The translations under genes and the position numbers were made by a program. Shown here one piece after another: positions 1-10,804 of a DNA stretch of 64,000 nucleotides. The stretch comes from Hippopus hippopus (lineage: Eukaryota; Mollusca; Bivalvia; Cardiida; Cardiidae). The first letter of the stretch is position 1, and every line of letters begins with the position of its first letter. A model generated the notes under the pieces. That model did not search any database. It was not told where the DNA came from and saw only the letters and a program-made list of their open reading frames with translations. Location of the stretch: positions 53,490,505 to 53,554,504 of the forward strand of contig OX328104.1 in assembly GCA_946811185.2 (NCBI GenBank). Direction: 5' to 3'.

Positions 1-63
1 ACAATATAGACGCTGCAATATTGGGGTATCCTAGAAACATTTCATATTATCAATACAAACTTG
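1..63 (+). CDS. Exon of FN3-like gene (partial at window start)
   Basis: Reading in frame 3 is open and ends at a strong donor (GTAAGT at 64-69) after a YYQYKL strand. The ...YYxYxLG motif matches the segment that precedes G-T-(S/T)-P in the later repeats. It joins in phase 1 to 155: the split glycine codon restores LGTTP. The exon's 5' end lies outside the window or could not be located. Confidence 0.6.
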
Positions 64-154
64 GTAAGTAGAAATTCTGTTCACTCTTTGCTATAAAATG
101 GATGTTGTTTTCTTTCTCAGATCTTGGATAATAAGTCAAATTACTTAATTACAG

Positions 155-268
155 GTACTACTCCCGATCATGACGATATTTTAAAATCTACAAATACTAG
201 TGACAGAACATTGTTGGCTAAGAATGTGAATATCAAGGACGGCTCAACAATTTACTTCACAGTCACAG
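155..268 (+). CDS. Exon of FN3-like gene
   Basis: Acceptor AG is at 153-154 and donor GT at 269-270; entry and exit are both phase 1. It encodes GTTPDHDDIL, then a strand ending GSTIYFTVTG, the F/G strands of a repeat. An alternative acceptor at 119-120 gives a stop in the joined frame, so 155 is preferred. The TTP-x-x-DDI motif recurs at 8761-8790 in the same place of another repeat. Confidence 0.65.
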
Positions 269-508
269 GTATTTTTATTATCATCAAATGCTCAGTGTGG
301 CACTAGACGTTTCTAATGTGTTTTTGAAGGATGCTTGCACAATTCACCCATTAAGTATGATTCGATGAGAAAAATATCCAGTATTGAATTTCTTTTTACC
401 GTCTTTACAAACTTTCAAAAAACAATACGCACATACATAGTGATAGCGTGTAAAGGATTATAGTTAGGTTGTAAATATATTTGTATGTAAGATGAAAAGT
501 GAAAAATA

Positions 509-513
509 ACAAA

Positions 514-546
<33 letters not shown>
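509..546. repeat. AG microsatellite
   Basis: An almost pure (GA)n run with a single interruption (GATAGAGA) in the intron between 268 and 669. Confidence 0.9.
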
Positions 547-550
<4 letters not shown>

Positions 551-668
551 GAAACGGTGTTTACATTAGCGCTGGAACAGTAATCCCTGTTCGGATAGAA
601 GTAAGCAGTTTATGATCTTTATTTTATAACGCTGCTTAAAGAATTCATTGGCTCCTTTTCAATTTTAG

Positions 669-985
669 GATTTGACCACGCTGGGCTATATACAACTGTG
701 ATAAGTGATGGATACTATGTGGACACATCCGCTCCCGTGACAGGAAATATAATAGTGGCTGATAACATTTATGATCAACTGTTTTCAAGTTCAAATGATT
801 TAATGATACATTTGAGAGATTTTAAGGACCATGAGAGTGGTATCGATCATTTTGAGATCGGCATCGGTTCGTCAGAGTATCTGGATGATATACTACCAGT
901 AGCTGAGTACTACTATGACGATGTTGAAGTTCACATACCAGATGATGACATTACTGAAGGTCATTTCTATTTTGTTGCAATCACT
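669..985 (+). CDS. Exon of FN3-like gene
   Basis: Acceptor TTTTAG at 663-668, donor GTAAGT at 986. It enters in phase 1 (split glycine) and leaves in phase 0. The product begins GFDHAGLYTTVISDGYYVDT, giving the AGL(Y)xxxxSDGxxVDTSAP border of one repeat, then LMIHLRDFKDHESGIDHFE (B-C strands with the D-x-E-S-G-I turn) and ends GHFYFVAIT. It covers most of one repeat. Confidence 0.8.
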
Positions 986-1531
986 GTAAGTATTTTGGTA
1001 CGTTGTCAATATCATGTATAGGCAATTATTAGATCAAAGTGGTTTATGGGTATCAGATATTGATTGTTAAAGGTTTTCTTAAAATGATGGTAGAAAAACT
1101 ATGGTTTGAGTACGTGCGCATTTATATAGGTCGATGGACTAACGACATTCACATAACTGTTTCTTGTTAGATTGTATGAAACCTTCCCATTGTCCATATT
1201 GTACCTGCATGATTGCCATACCTAAGGTTTGTGAAAAGATATGCAAAGAAAATCCTAATTCGATTACACTCGATATTATTATCAAATATATCATCTTACA
1301 GTCTAACACAATGCAAAAATACATACAACATTTTAGGGCTTTACTAACCAAAAAATTCTGTCGCTTCCAAAAAGCCAAAGTTATGAGAGGAAATATGAGG
1401 ACTCCGAAAAAAAAAACGCGGAAAAGCACTGTAATTCTCTCAAATATTGCTTGAATACAGCGAAACAGATACATATTGCAAACAAGTTATAACTGTATTA
1501 AAAATATCATTAAAAGTTAATATTTTAACAA

Positions 1532-2248
1532 CCTTGTAAAGATATGGTAGTAATGGCAACTTCATGTATCAAAACCCGGCCCAAAATGCAATAAAACGAA
1601 AGCATTTGCTGTTCAGAAAACGACGTGTCTCTCTTGTCTCTGATCAGATATCTTAACCAAACTTTGTCACAATTTTGTGCCAACTCTTGGCATGACGTTA
1701 ATGAAGTCACGTTAACGTCTGACGTTATTTGAGCGTTCGGCGGCCTGTTCCTTATTTACGTGCGTTAAAATGAGTACTGAACAGAACTGCAGTTGAATTT
1801 TGCATTTAAATGGAAAATCAAGAGAAGAAACAATGCAACTGTTAATCAAGGCATACATCGATATAGCAATAAGAAAAAGGCTTTATACAAATAGTATTTG
1901 CGTTACAAAGAGGGTCATGAAAGTGTGATAGATAACCAGAGAAGCGAATGGACGACATCAATAACACAACGGAAATAGTGCAGTAAAGTCCGCGATTTCT
2001 TCCGTTGAGTTCGGTGCCGACATGAAAAGCTTCTGTTCATGGTGAAACGATGCCAAAAGTGTGTTACATTTCGATAAGAGTATTTTGAAAAAGATGAAAT
2101 TCTTTAGACAGTTATCTAACCAAGATATGTGGAAAAAAAAAAAAGACTTAATAAGCAAGGCAGATAATGCGACGTAAAATTGACGCTGGATGACGTTGGG
2201 CCGGTTTTGAGCGATGACGTTGCCATAACTACCATTTCCGTATAAGTT
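1532..2248 (+). mobile_element. Decayed mariner-like element in intron
   Basis: Imperfect inverted termini are present: ATGGTAGTAATGGCAAC (1544-1560) is mirrored near 2221-2243, each followed inward by AAAACC(C)GGCCC. From the ATG at 1770 the + strand shows remnants of a mariner N-terminal helix-turn-helix region in more than one frame (KSREETMQLL, then CYKEGHESV and SKVRDFF), with many stops and frameshifts. The catalytic half is missing. This is a dead, internally deleted copy. Confidence 0.55.
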
Positions 2249-2703
2249 ATTGAGATATTGCCATGAAATTTATTCTATCAATATTGAATTATTTTTTTCT
2301 ACAATAAGTATTCATTTCGCAGCAGTTAAGCAATATTTGAGAGAATGACAGTACATCATAGTATGGTATGGTATGAAATAGATGAACTTACTTGCTGCCT
2401 TTATGCACATAATTATGCTTTATTTTGTGTATCCTACAGTTAATCAAAGTGTTGATTAAATGGTTGTCACATACATTGGGTACTTTAATCAATGACATGC
2501 CTTGTAGAGAGAGTGGACCAACATCAAGCTGTATGTCCTTATGTTGGTCTGTCTTCTTCAGTGCCAGATTTAGAGTTTAACTATTTTTTTTATTGATAAT
2601 GAATTGTTAACCGAGGTTGTTCTTTAATATACATGTAGTTTCTTTTTTATCAAACACAAATATACGGCTACACGGCTACGAAAGATCGATTTCTTGCTTC
2701 CAG

Positions 2704-2811
2704 GCTGTTAACAGAGCCAGTCTAAAGTCTAGACCAAAGTCCATTCCAATTGTTGTTGACAGAACAGCGCCTATAGCAGGTCAAATCATGGATGGAAAAA
2801 GGACAGAAAAG
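2704..2811 (+). CDS. Short exon of FN3-like gene
   Basis: Acceptor CTTCCAG ends at 2703 and donor GTAAGG starts at 2812; both junctions are phase 0. It continues the upstream VAIT strand with AVNRASLKSRPKSIPIVVDR and the TAPIAG repeat border. A 36-residue exon of this kind would be missed by ORF length filters, but its motif is unmistakably that of the flanking exons. Confidence 0.75.
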
Positions 2812-4220
2812 GTAAGGATGTATTTGTAATTTGGTTCGTAAAAATGTACCAATGTGTTAAACGTGACAGTAAAAATATATGTCAAACCTCTATTGGCTAA
2901 TACTTATTTTGTGAATTAAAAACGATATACACACACAAAACTAGAATCTTTTCCGCCAGGGAATCAATGTATGCTCTTTTCAAGGTATCTGATACTTACT
3001 AAGAAACATTTTTGACAGAGTTTAAGATGAAATTGCTATAAATCTAGATATAGATCATTATACTACAATACGGAGGACTATATCAGGAAACTATGGAACA
3101 GTTAATCTTATCTGCGTATCAAGAAGCTATACATGCAATGGGGAACTTTGCCAGGTCTGTAACAGGCCCAGTTGTTACATACATGTAAGTATTTTGAGGA
3201 TGTTTACAGAAGTCTACAGTCATGATGAAATCTCTATTTTTGTGTCATTTGTCAAAGACAATGCCACTATGAGTTCAATAGGACATTTTGAAAATCATGT
3301 ATCGTATTTTGTGCTAAACCGAAGGAAGTAAATCCAATGAAACTCAATTTTTTTCTCAGACAAATTAGTGTTTCGATAGCACCTAGATATATAATTGAAA
3401 ATGGCGTATTAAAATAAACTGAACTAGGCCATTGATCATTGAAATACTGCTTTTTTAATTGAAAATCGCTTTACCCGCTATATAGCATTCTGTTAGCGCC
3501 AAGATATACACGATCTTTGTCAGTTCCGGGCTTGTTCCTCCCAAACAAGTTCGTCCCTGAGGTTGTTTGTCCGGACTTGTTCGTCGCACATGATTTCACG
3601 CTACTCTATTGGACTGTGCATGAATGTTTACAGATCGAAATAATTGATTGTAACTTACAGTATACCAGCTTGCAATATTTGCAGTTCTTTGTTTAAAGTC
3701 GTTAGGTGCAGAACGCATGTCAAAAGTCATTTGTATGAGCGAAAGGGTTGTAGAAAAGCGTTTGTTTGTTTCTGGCTTATTTGTCTCTATTAATCTCTAT
3801 CTCCTGAAGTAGTTTACAAGTGAATAACCTCACACTACTAGCAGTATTATGAAACATCATCACTCAATCAGAGTACACCTATTTCAAAAACGTCTAAAGT
3901 TTTTATGAATTGTTTTAATTGAGTAACGAAGTCTCTTTCACTCTCTTCTTGTACACGCAAAATCAATGTATTCTGATAATGTCTCTTGTGGATTATAGTA
4001 AATACTTGTAGTTGATATCATAATATACTTATTTGTTATACTAAACAAAGTTTTAAATAATAAAAAGATGTTTTCGTAATATGTCTTTTCACTCATGAAA
4101 GCAACAATTTCATACCAATGTACATGTGCGCGTGGTGATACCATACAGTGTAGTTTATATCATCTGAAGTATCTTGATATAAGAATATTAATAAATAAGG
4201 GTTAAATACCATTCTCAATA
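2812..4220. other. Intron sequence, no recognised feature
   Basis: Large intron between the exons at 2704 and 5608. No ORF with family motifs, tRNA or clear element ends was seen. Around 3520-3600 there is a cluster of related CTTGTTC/GTTCGTC words. Confidence 0.5.
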
Positions 4221-4224
4221 GCAT

Positions 4225-4475
4225 TTCAGTATCTTGTGGCAGTCTGTACATCTACCAATGTGTTCCTGACAATTCCTCAGCAGTAGACAATATTCTTCCG
4301 AAGCCACTGACTGCTTCTTCTCATAAGATTTGTAAGTCTAGTAGTAAGAGCAGATTGAATTTGGTTGCATCCACTTTCATTAACTGTCGAAAAGAAGTGG
4401 CGGAGCCAATGTTCGAACAAATTCAAGCTTGGTTCCCATGGATTACAAGCCTGATTTGCTACTGACTGCCTTACG
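4225..4475 (-). mobile_element. Degenerate SINE-like fragment
   Basis: Contains ATATTCTTCCGAAGCCACTG and a later GTTCGAACAAATTC-like box B relic. It resembles the minus-oriented SINE at 23311 (ATATTCTTTCCAAGCCACTG). Heavily diverged; the ends are not defined. Confidence 0.35.
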
Positions 4476-5607
4476 GAGGAAATGCAGGAAAAAATAAAAA
4501 TAAAACTGACTGACTGAAAGGCATTAACTGATTTTTAACCCTATCCTGCGATAAAAATACTCTAGTCTCCATTATTCCTATTTTTTGACCAGTTAATTCA
4601 TATTTACAGGGTTGTTGGTCTGATGATATAGATCATTAACGAAAGGTGCAAATAAAGATAAGACTCCACGGATGTGCAGTCTTATTTTTGTCATCAATTG
4701 TCGCAAAGCACATCCTAGGTCATGATAAGTAGGCTAAGAGTTGTCATTATTTGCAATGGCTTTCTGACAGAGGTATTAATTCGATTAGTAGCGTATATTT
4801 GGATAACACTGATTAGTAGCGAATATTCGGATAATATTTAGACTGTTTTTTTGTATTATTACATCTACACAGTGACTCCCTTGACAAATCTCACACCAGT
4901 TCTTTCAAAGCTTTGATTACATAAGAGCTCGAAAGTCATTCCTTGCGGTGAACGATCGCAACCACCGCTTTGCTACAGAAAACCAGGCAGCCAAAAAAGA
5001 TTATACCTATCAGGTGCACTGATAGTAGACAGAGGCATTCGATATTTCAAAAGAAGTGCTGTAAACCATACAAATAGATTAATCGAAAGACAACAACATA
5101 TTGCACTGGTTTATATCATTTGAATCCTGTACAGTTAGGCCTGCACACGAAGTAGACAAATAAACATTACAGTAAACGAGTCCATTACAAACATATCGTG
5201 ATTCAGATAACGAGACAGCTTCATGCTGCTGTATGCTTAAAATTCTTCTGACTCTTTATTTCAGTTCCATTTCTTAGCTTAGTGTTAACTGTCGATATCA
5301 AATATGTTTCAGTTAGACCAAGTTAAACTTGAGAATAGATTTCTATTTAGCTGGTTTTCCTTTGGCCGCAATATACTTTTCTGACACTGATCGAAGGTAC
5401 AAAAACGGGGCGAAAGAGTACTTGTTATCTTTGAGTCGTATTAGGATTCTGTTCTGAAAATAGAGCAAATCGTTTGGTGTCCTCGTCATACTTATTACCT
5501 CATTGCTCCCTTATTGTAATAAGTGCTCGAAATAATATACGTTGACCAAATAAATGGATCTCCTCCCATCAGTTTAACTGTATACCCATATACATGTATT
5601 TTTACAG
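4476..5607. other. Intron sequence, no recognised feature
   Basis: AT-rich sequence before the 5608 exon. Two short direct repeats of a GATTAGTAGCG(A/T)ATATT word lie at about 4780-4830; nothing else is supported. Confidence 0.4.
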
Positions 5608-5764
5608 GCTGATGTTGATTTTCAATTTAATATTGACGTTATACACGGACACTGTACAGGATTCCATGATCAACAGAGTGGGATCACTTTTTACCGCGCA
5701 GGTTTGGGAACAAGCCCTTATAGTGATGACGTGAAAGCTATGGTCAATATCGGACTTCTTCAAG
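5608..5764 (+). CDS. Exon of FN3-like gene
   Basis: Acceptor TTTTTACAG ends at 5607 and donor GGTAGT begins at 5765; it enters in phase 0 and leaves in phase 1. It encodes GHCTGFHDQQSGITFYRAGL, then GTSPYSDDV, the usual B-C-D strands with the Q-S-G-I turn and the G-T-x-P loop. Not visible as a long ORF; identified from repeat periodicity and splice phase. Confidence 0.75.
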
Positions 5765-6209
5765 GTAGTCAACTTTGTAAAAATCGTTCAAGATCAGTTA
5801 GCGAGATGCAGTTTATGGAATGTTTTATGGTGGAAATACTTGCTCACATTACCTTTTTGAAGTAGTTTATGTTTTAAATGAAATAGTTCCGATTTGAACC
5901 GGAAGATGTTTTTTCGGCTTATAATACAAGAAATTTACTTACATAAAGAAACTAGACGATATTGTACTATAATTTTTGTAATACTGTTCTTTTCGAGTTT
6001 TTGTGGATTAGCAAACTGGGAGCACTCTGTTTTTTTGCGTCAGACTTTTCATGAAACTTAAAATTATTACAGCGGGAAATATTTACGACCTATTGTGAAG
6101 GTATTATTTCAAAGTTAAATTCCGTAATTTACTGACAACAAATTTCAAACAGAATTCTAAAAATAGGAAAGTAATTGAGAGTTACCAACATAGATTTTTA
6201 TCATAACAG

Positions 6210-6393
6210 ATGTATCATGGAGAGGGCTGTTTGTACTTGGACAGAAGTATTACAATACTTTTGAAGCCTGTAATGGAGCTGGATTGTGTCGTCAACTTAC
6301 ATCTGACGGAGTCATATTAGATAATTCACCGCCAATTAGCGGTCTTATCAGAGTTGGTCCGGGAAGTCATCACCAAAACTATCTCGGACACAA
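6210..6393 (+). CDS. Exon of FN3-like gene
   Basis: Acceptor ATAACAG ends at 6209; donor GTAAGT starts at 6394. It enters in phase 1 and leaves in phase 2. The product has the E-F-G strands (GQKYYNTFEACNGAGLCRQL) and the border SDGVILDNSPPISGL. Two cysteines (EAC and GLC) flank the N-G-A-G turn and could form a local disulfide. Confidence 0.78.
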
Positions 6394-6536
6394 GTAAGTC
6401 TCTAATCAAGTTTATAATATCGATTTTTTTTACATTATTGTTAAAATTTTGAATATTAAACGCATTTACTGTATGATTTAGAATGATTTATAAAACACCT
6501 TAACATGTCTCAGTTACCTTTCACAATTATTTTCAG

Positions 6537-8176
6537 CTCTTCTGTTCGGATACAATGGGTAGGATTTGAAGATCCTGAATCTGGTATCGAGAAATTCGAG
6601 GCATGTATTGGACGAAGACCTTTCTCATGCGACCTCCTGCCTTCATTTTCTTGTCTTTTACAGTCAAATATCATTAAAACTGGAATCGACCTACCACTTG
6701 GCAAAGTAATGTATGCAACAGTGACTGCTTATAATAAAGTTGGAATGAAAGTTACACAAACTTCCGACTATTTCATAATCGATGATAGTCCACCACAACT
6801 TGTAAAACGTCCTCGCATTTCATCTAACAACAAATCAGCGGATGGCTTATATATTCAGTGGGAACAGTCTGTCCTAAGAGCGCACTGGAAATTCGAGGAC
6901 AACGAAAGTCCTATTGTGAGACACGAGCTTTCTTTACATACCCATCACGAGGGTCACACACCAATCGAACATTTGGAAGTTGGCAATGTGGAAATGGTTG
7001 CAATCAGCCTCAAAGGAGATCAGTGGTTACACAACGGAGATACTTATAGCCTCTTTGTGACCAGCTGTAACGCTGCTGGGCACTGCTCAACAGGGCATAG
7101 TAATGACGTACTAATTGATTCATCACCGCCGTTTCTTGGTGGATTTAAGCCACCAATGACATGGCAGAATTTCATATCGGCAAATGGAACTATCAAAAGC
7201 ACTGTGATGCTGACATGGTACGGATTCCAGGACGAAGAATCCGATATTCAGTACTACTTTTTAACTGCAAGTAAATCCTATTCTGGTGATGAACTCACGG
7301 GTGGAACTATTACCGTAGGTGTTAACAGCTCTTCAGCTGAAGTAACAGCAAACGTTTCACTAACAGGGGCTTTGGTAGCTGATGACATCGTCATTCTGTC
7401 AGTATGGGCTCAAAACAAAGCAGGACTTAACAGTTCAATAGGTAAAATATCTGTCAATGCCGTTCGAACCTCAAAACTAGGTATTGATATATCCATACAC
7501 AGAGGGATTCTAGAAATTCAAAAGCATTCCTGCGAGGTACATTTCTGTAATTATGATTGTACCTGTGCTGTTTTGGGACAGCCTTGCCTGGACTATGGTA
7601 GTGTTAAACCCTGTCAAGAAGTAAATGATACGTTAATTGAAGACTATGATGCTTATCAAGTTATAGATGTATTCTCAGGCTTAGAAGAGGCTCCTGAAAA
7701 CATAACGGCATCGTCGGCTTGTTTGTCGGGATTTTGGAAAGCACGCAGCAATAATGTAACTCATGCTCCTATAAGATATGAATGGAGTGCTGGACTAGTT
7801 GGTCAACAAGTCGGTGAAGGTATTTTTGACTTGAAAGCAGAGCTCCCATGGAAAGATGTAGGATTACAACGCCACATTATACATTGTCTCAAAGCTAACC
7901 TCACACTTATACATGGCGAAAGGTATATGATCTACGTTCGGGCTTGGTACGATTTTGATATATTTATGGAATTCCGGTCGTCTCCGATAACTGTCGACAA
8001 CACACCACCCACAATTAGACGTGGACGGTTGATAAAAGACTCAGACCCTTCCTGTGTCAAAGACTTTGATTTTATTGACTGGACAACCACAATTACAGTA
8101 TGTTGGGACGGTGTATTTAGTGAGCAACAGGGAAGAATCGCTTACTATACTGTTGCACTCGGCACGTCAACAAAAG
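6537..8176 (+). CDS. Large exon of FN3-like gene: about four repeats plus a Cys-rich insert
   Basis: The 1,640-bp exon runs from acceptor TTTTCAG (ends 6536, phase 2) to a weaker donor GGTTTG at 8177 (phase 1). It holds successive repeat borders FIIDDSPP (about 6774-6797), VLIDSSPP (about 7109-7132) and ITVDNTPP (about 7987-8010). Between them are WVGFEDPESGIEKFE and LTWYGFQDEESDIQYY strand sets. Around 7530-7620 a cysteine-rich insert (CEVHFCNYDCTCAV..QPC..KPC) interrupts the repeat rhythm, so it may be an additional small disulfide module. Several N-x-S/T sites are present. The exon ends in the YYTVALGTSTKG strand, whose partner follows at 8761. The ATG at 6505 lies upstream of the acceptor and is not the start. 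Confidence 0.85.
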
Positions 8177-8304
8177 GTTTGTGGTCTATGCTGACTTGAC
8201 ATCGCGATCCTATCTGACTTAAATATTTTGCCATTTTAAAATACACATAGTGTTCATTGGATTGTTTCCTGTAAATCATTATATCATGTGCATGCTCATA
8301 ATCA

Positions 8305-8575
8305 AGCTCCGGCTTGAGAACAGGGAGTCGCTAGTTCGAATCCCCAGCTCGGCTAGTTTCTTTTCAAGAATTTCTGATAGCCATTGAGACAGAATTCACC
8401 ATTCTGTCATGGTTGATCATTGTTTCGACGATGGTTGAGTGGAAAAGCAGCCAGTGGCTTTGGAGGAATACCGTTCGAAGTATTTGTAACAGAAAAAAAA
8501 AGCAAGGAAAAGTGCACTGGCCGCTGCGATATAAATTGATGTTTAAAACGGCGTTAAACGCCATAAATCAATCAA
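8305..8575 (+). mobile_element. tRNA-derived SINE, + orientation, 5'-truncated
   Basis: A box-B-like motif (TAGTTCGAATCCC) lies about 8332-8344. A body shared with copies at 23311 and 34207 follows, then the tail GGCGTTAAACGCCATAAATC with CAAT repeats. It is flanked by the 9-bp direct repeat TCATAATCA at 8296-8304 and 8576-8584. The box A half of the tRNA head is missing, so it is 5'-truncated. It lies in the intron before the 8761 exon. Confidence 0.8.
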
Positions 8576-8760
8576 TCATAATCACACTCTAATATTATAT
8601 TCTTCTACTTGTGAATTTTATTTTCTATGTGAAACACGATGGCAGCCGATGGCTTCTAGATTTTCTGTTGGATGATTTTCAATCGATCGAGAGTTTTTCT
8701 AGAAATCATAATGAAATTGATTTCCCCTTGTGTACTAAAAATTCCTTGTATTTTCAACAG

Positions 8761-9689
8761 CTGATGATACATTAAAAACAACACCTGTAAGTTTGAACAC
8801 AACTTATACAGTCAGTAAAGTTAATCTACGACATGGTACGAGGTACTTTTTCACGGTAACTGCTTACAACGATCTTGGCCTATATACGACGGCAGTTTCA
8901 GATGGTTTCATCATTGATACAGATAACCCTACTTCAGGAATTGTCTTCAATACTAGATACCATAGAAACACGCTTTTCCAAAGTTCTAACGAGTCAATGA
9001 GTATCTCATGGCATGGATTTGTAGATCACTATTCAAGTATCCATTCCTATTTTGTAGCTGTGATTGAAGAAACAAAGACGGACTTGGCAAATGTTACTTT
9101 TGTAAATGTTGGTCTGCAGGGCAGTCATGCATTTTTGAATGTAAGTCTTAAGCAAGGAACCAGTTATGTTGGTATAGTTCAAGCCATGGATTCTGCCGGA
9201 CACTTCAGTGAAGCAGTTCGATCTAGCGGTACGACGATAGACACGACTCCTCCGGAAGGATACACTTGTAGTAGATTTGATCTGGTGGACGAGAAGACAA
9301 GTATCGTTCTACAAGAGGAAAATAAGAACTTTACATTCCTGCTCAATCTTATTAAAGGTTCGCTGTATGTAATACGGGCCAAAGTACGGACGAATAACAC
9401 GCGAGTCAAAGCAAACTTTGAACTTGACCGTAATCGACTTCCCCTACCTATAACCTTCAATCATGATGGTTCGCGCGAAATGGAACATTCTTTCTTTTCT
9501 CCACAAAGCGGACAAAAGACCATTGTTATACACTTTATGTCGGCGTCACCAATAATCGGAACAGCTTTGATTGAAATCTGTTCTACTCTGGTTCCCGATG
9601 ACTCCGAGGCGGTTTCTGTTAGACAGATAGACCCTAACAATATTGCTGTGAAAGTTCTGGTGATCGATAACATCAGCTCAGTACACGAG
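8761..9689 (+). CDS. Large exon of FN3-like gene
   Basis: Acceptor TTTTCAACAG ends at 8760 (phase 1); donor GGTATC starts at 9690 (phase 0). The product opens ADDTLKTTP, then LRHGTRYFFTVTAYNDLGLY and the border GFIIDTDNPTSG, followed by SISWHGFVDHYSSIHSYFVA and the border TTIDTTPPEG. The following 120 residues (from about 9260) do not fit the repeat well; they may be a different beta-rich domain. Several N-linked glycosylation sites are present. Confidence 0.83.
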
Positions 9690-10460
9690 GTATCTCATAC
9701 TTATTTATCACACTTAATTTCTTTCCTACCCCCTTTAAAAATCTTTTCCGTACGATCCCCGGGTTACGTATTTTCTCTCTTCTCCTATTTTGTTCCCTAG
9801 TAAAGCAAATCTCATTATTTTATTCACATTTGATTTGCCGTCTACAAATACCGTAAAAACAGCCATATCAAAAGTGTCGTCTAGTATCGAAAAATTCCAT
9901 GTCTTTAGTCTGTTCTCGTTTCTTGCCTTTACAAATATACGTTAAACCTTTGTATACTATATCTAGTGTTCATATACATGTACATGTATATAAATAAATT
10001 CATTATTCAATTACTCAGTCATTAGGTCCAATAGGTCAAATAGATTTTATTAATAATCCTTAACTCTTTCCGTGCCGTAGGTGAAATCAACGGCTTCTGT
10101 GGCTAGCACTGATCAAGATTCGACTGATCTAGGGTCTGTGCCAGCCTCTTGTTTAGTCAAACCTGTAGGCTGAAATAATTTTTAGTTTATACAGTTGGCA
10201 GATAAGGAAGTAAATAAGCTATAGACACTCCAAAATAGGCCAAAGTGTCATTACAGGTATATTATTTTTCCTTTAAAGTTAAAGCAAAGTTGAATATGCA
10301 TTCCATTAATAAGTAACTACACGCTATATGATGATTCAAGTGTATTGTCACCGTAAGAAGATATACAGTAGATAAGAAAACTTGAGGAATAATATAGATT
10401 CAGATCAGCCTGGTATGGCTGACCTAAAATTACAGGATTCCTTTAATTTCATTTTTAAAA

Positions 10461-10461
<1 letters not shown>

Positions 10462-10494
<33 letters not shown>
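10462..10494. repeat. GT microsatellite
   Basis: A pure (TG)n run of about 32 bp, 35 bp before the left end of the nested element at 10529. Confidence 0.95.
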
Positions 10495-10495
<1 letters not shown>

Positions 10496-10804
10496 CTTCT
10501 ACAAGTAGGATAAGTTTGATACATACTTTATGGTGGCATATTTCTGCCATGAGATACGAGATAGCTATCATGATAATTTTAGTAAACTATCGCGATAAAT
10601 TAAAAGTTTCCTGGAAATCTTATCAAGATAGTGAAAAGTTTCCTGATAAAAGTATCACGATAAACTTAATATTTTATCGCAAAATTTCTCAACCGTGCTC
10701 GAAGCTGACATGCGAGATAAAACTATTGTGATAGTTCTACCCGTTTCTCGATATCTATAAATAGAAAATGCATCATTTGGATGAACTCGGTAGTTTTGAC
10801 TTAA

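Noticed and set aside
519..546. Microsatellites as CRISPR or regulatory arrays
   Set aside because: Simple dinucleotide runs without spacers. Nothing in the window resembles a CRISPR array.
1139..1474. Overlapping ORFs on both strands at 1139-1474
   Set aside because: They lie in an intron and show no family motifs or repeat signature of the gene. The two strands are open because of AT-rich composition.
6505..6536. ATG at 6505 as a start codon for the large FN3-like ORF
   Set aside because: The bases before 6537 form a pyrimidine-rich acceptor (TTTTCAG), and the upstream exon 6210-6393 joins in phase to 6537. The ATG is intronic.
10465..10731. ORF starting MCVCVCVCVC
   Set aside because: It is a translation of the GT microsatellite and the adjacent inverted-repeat element.
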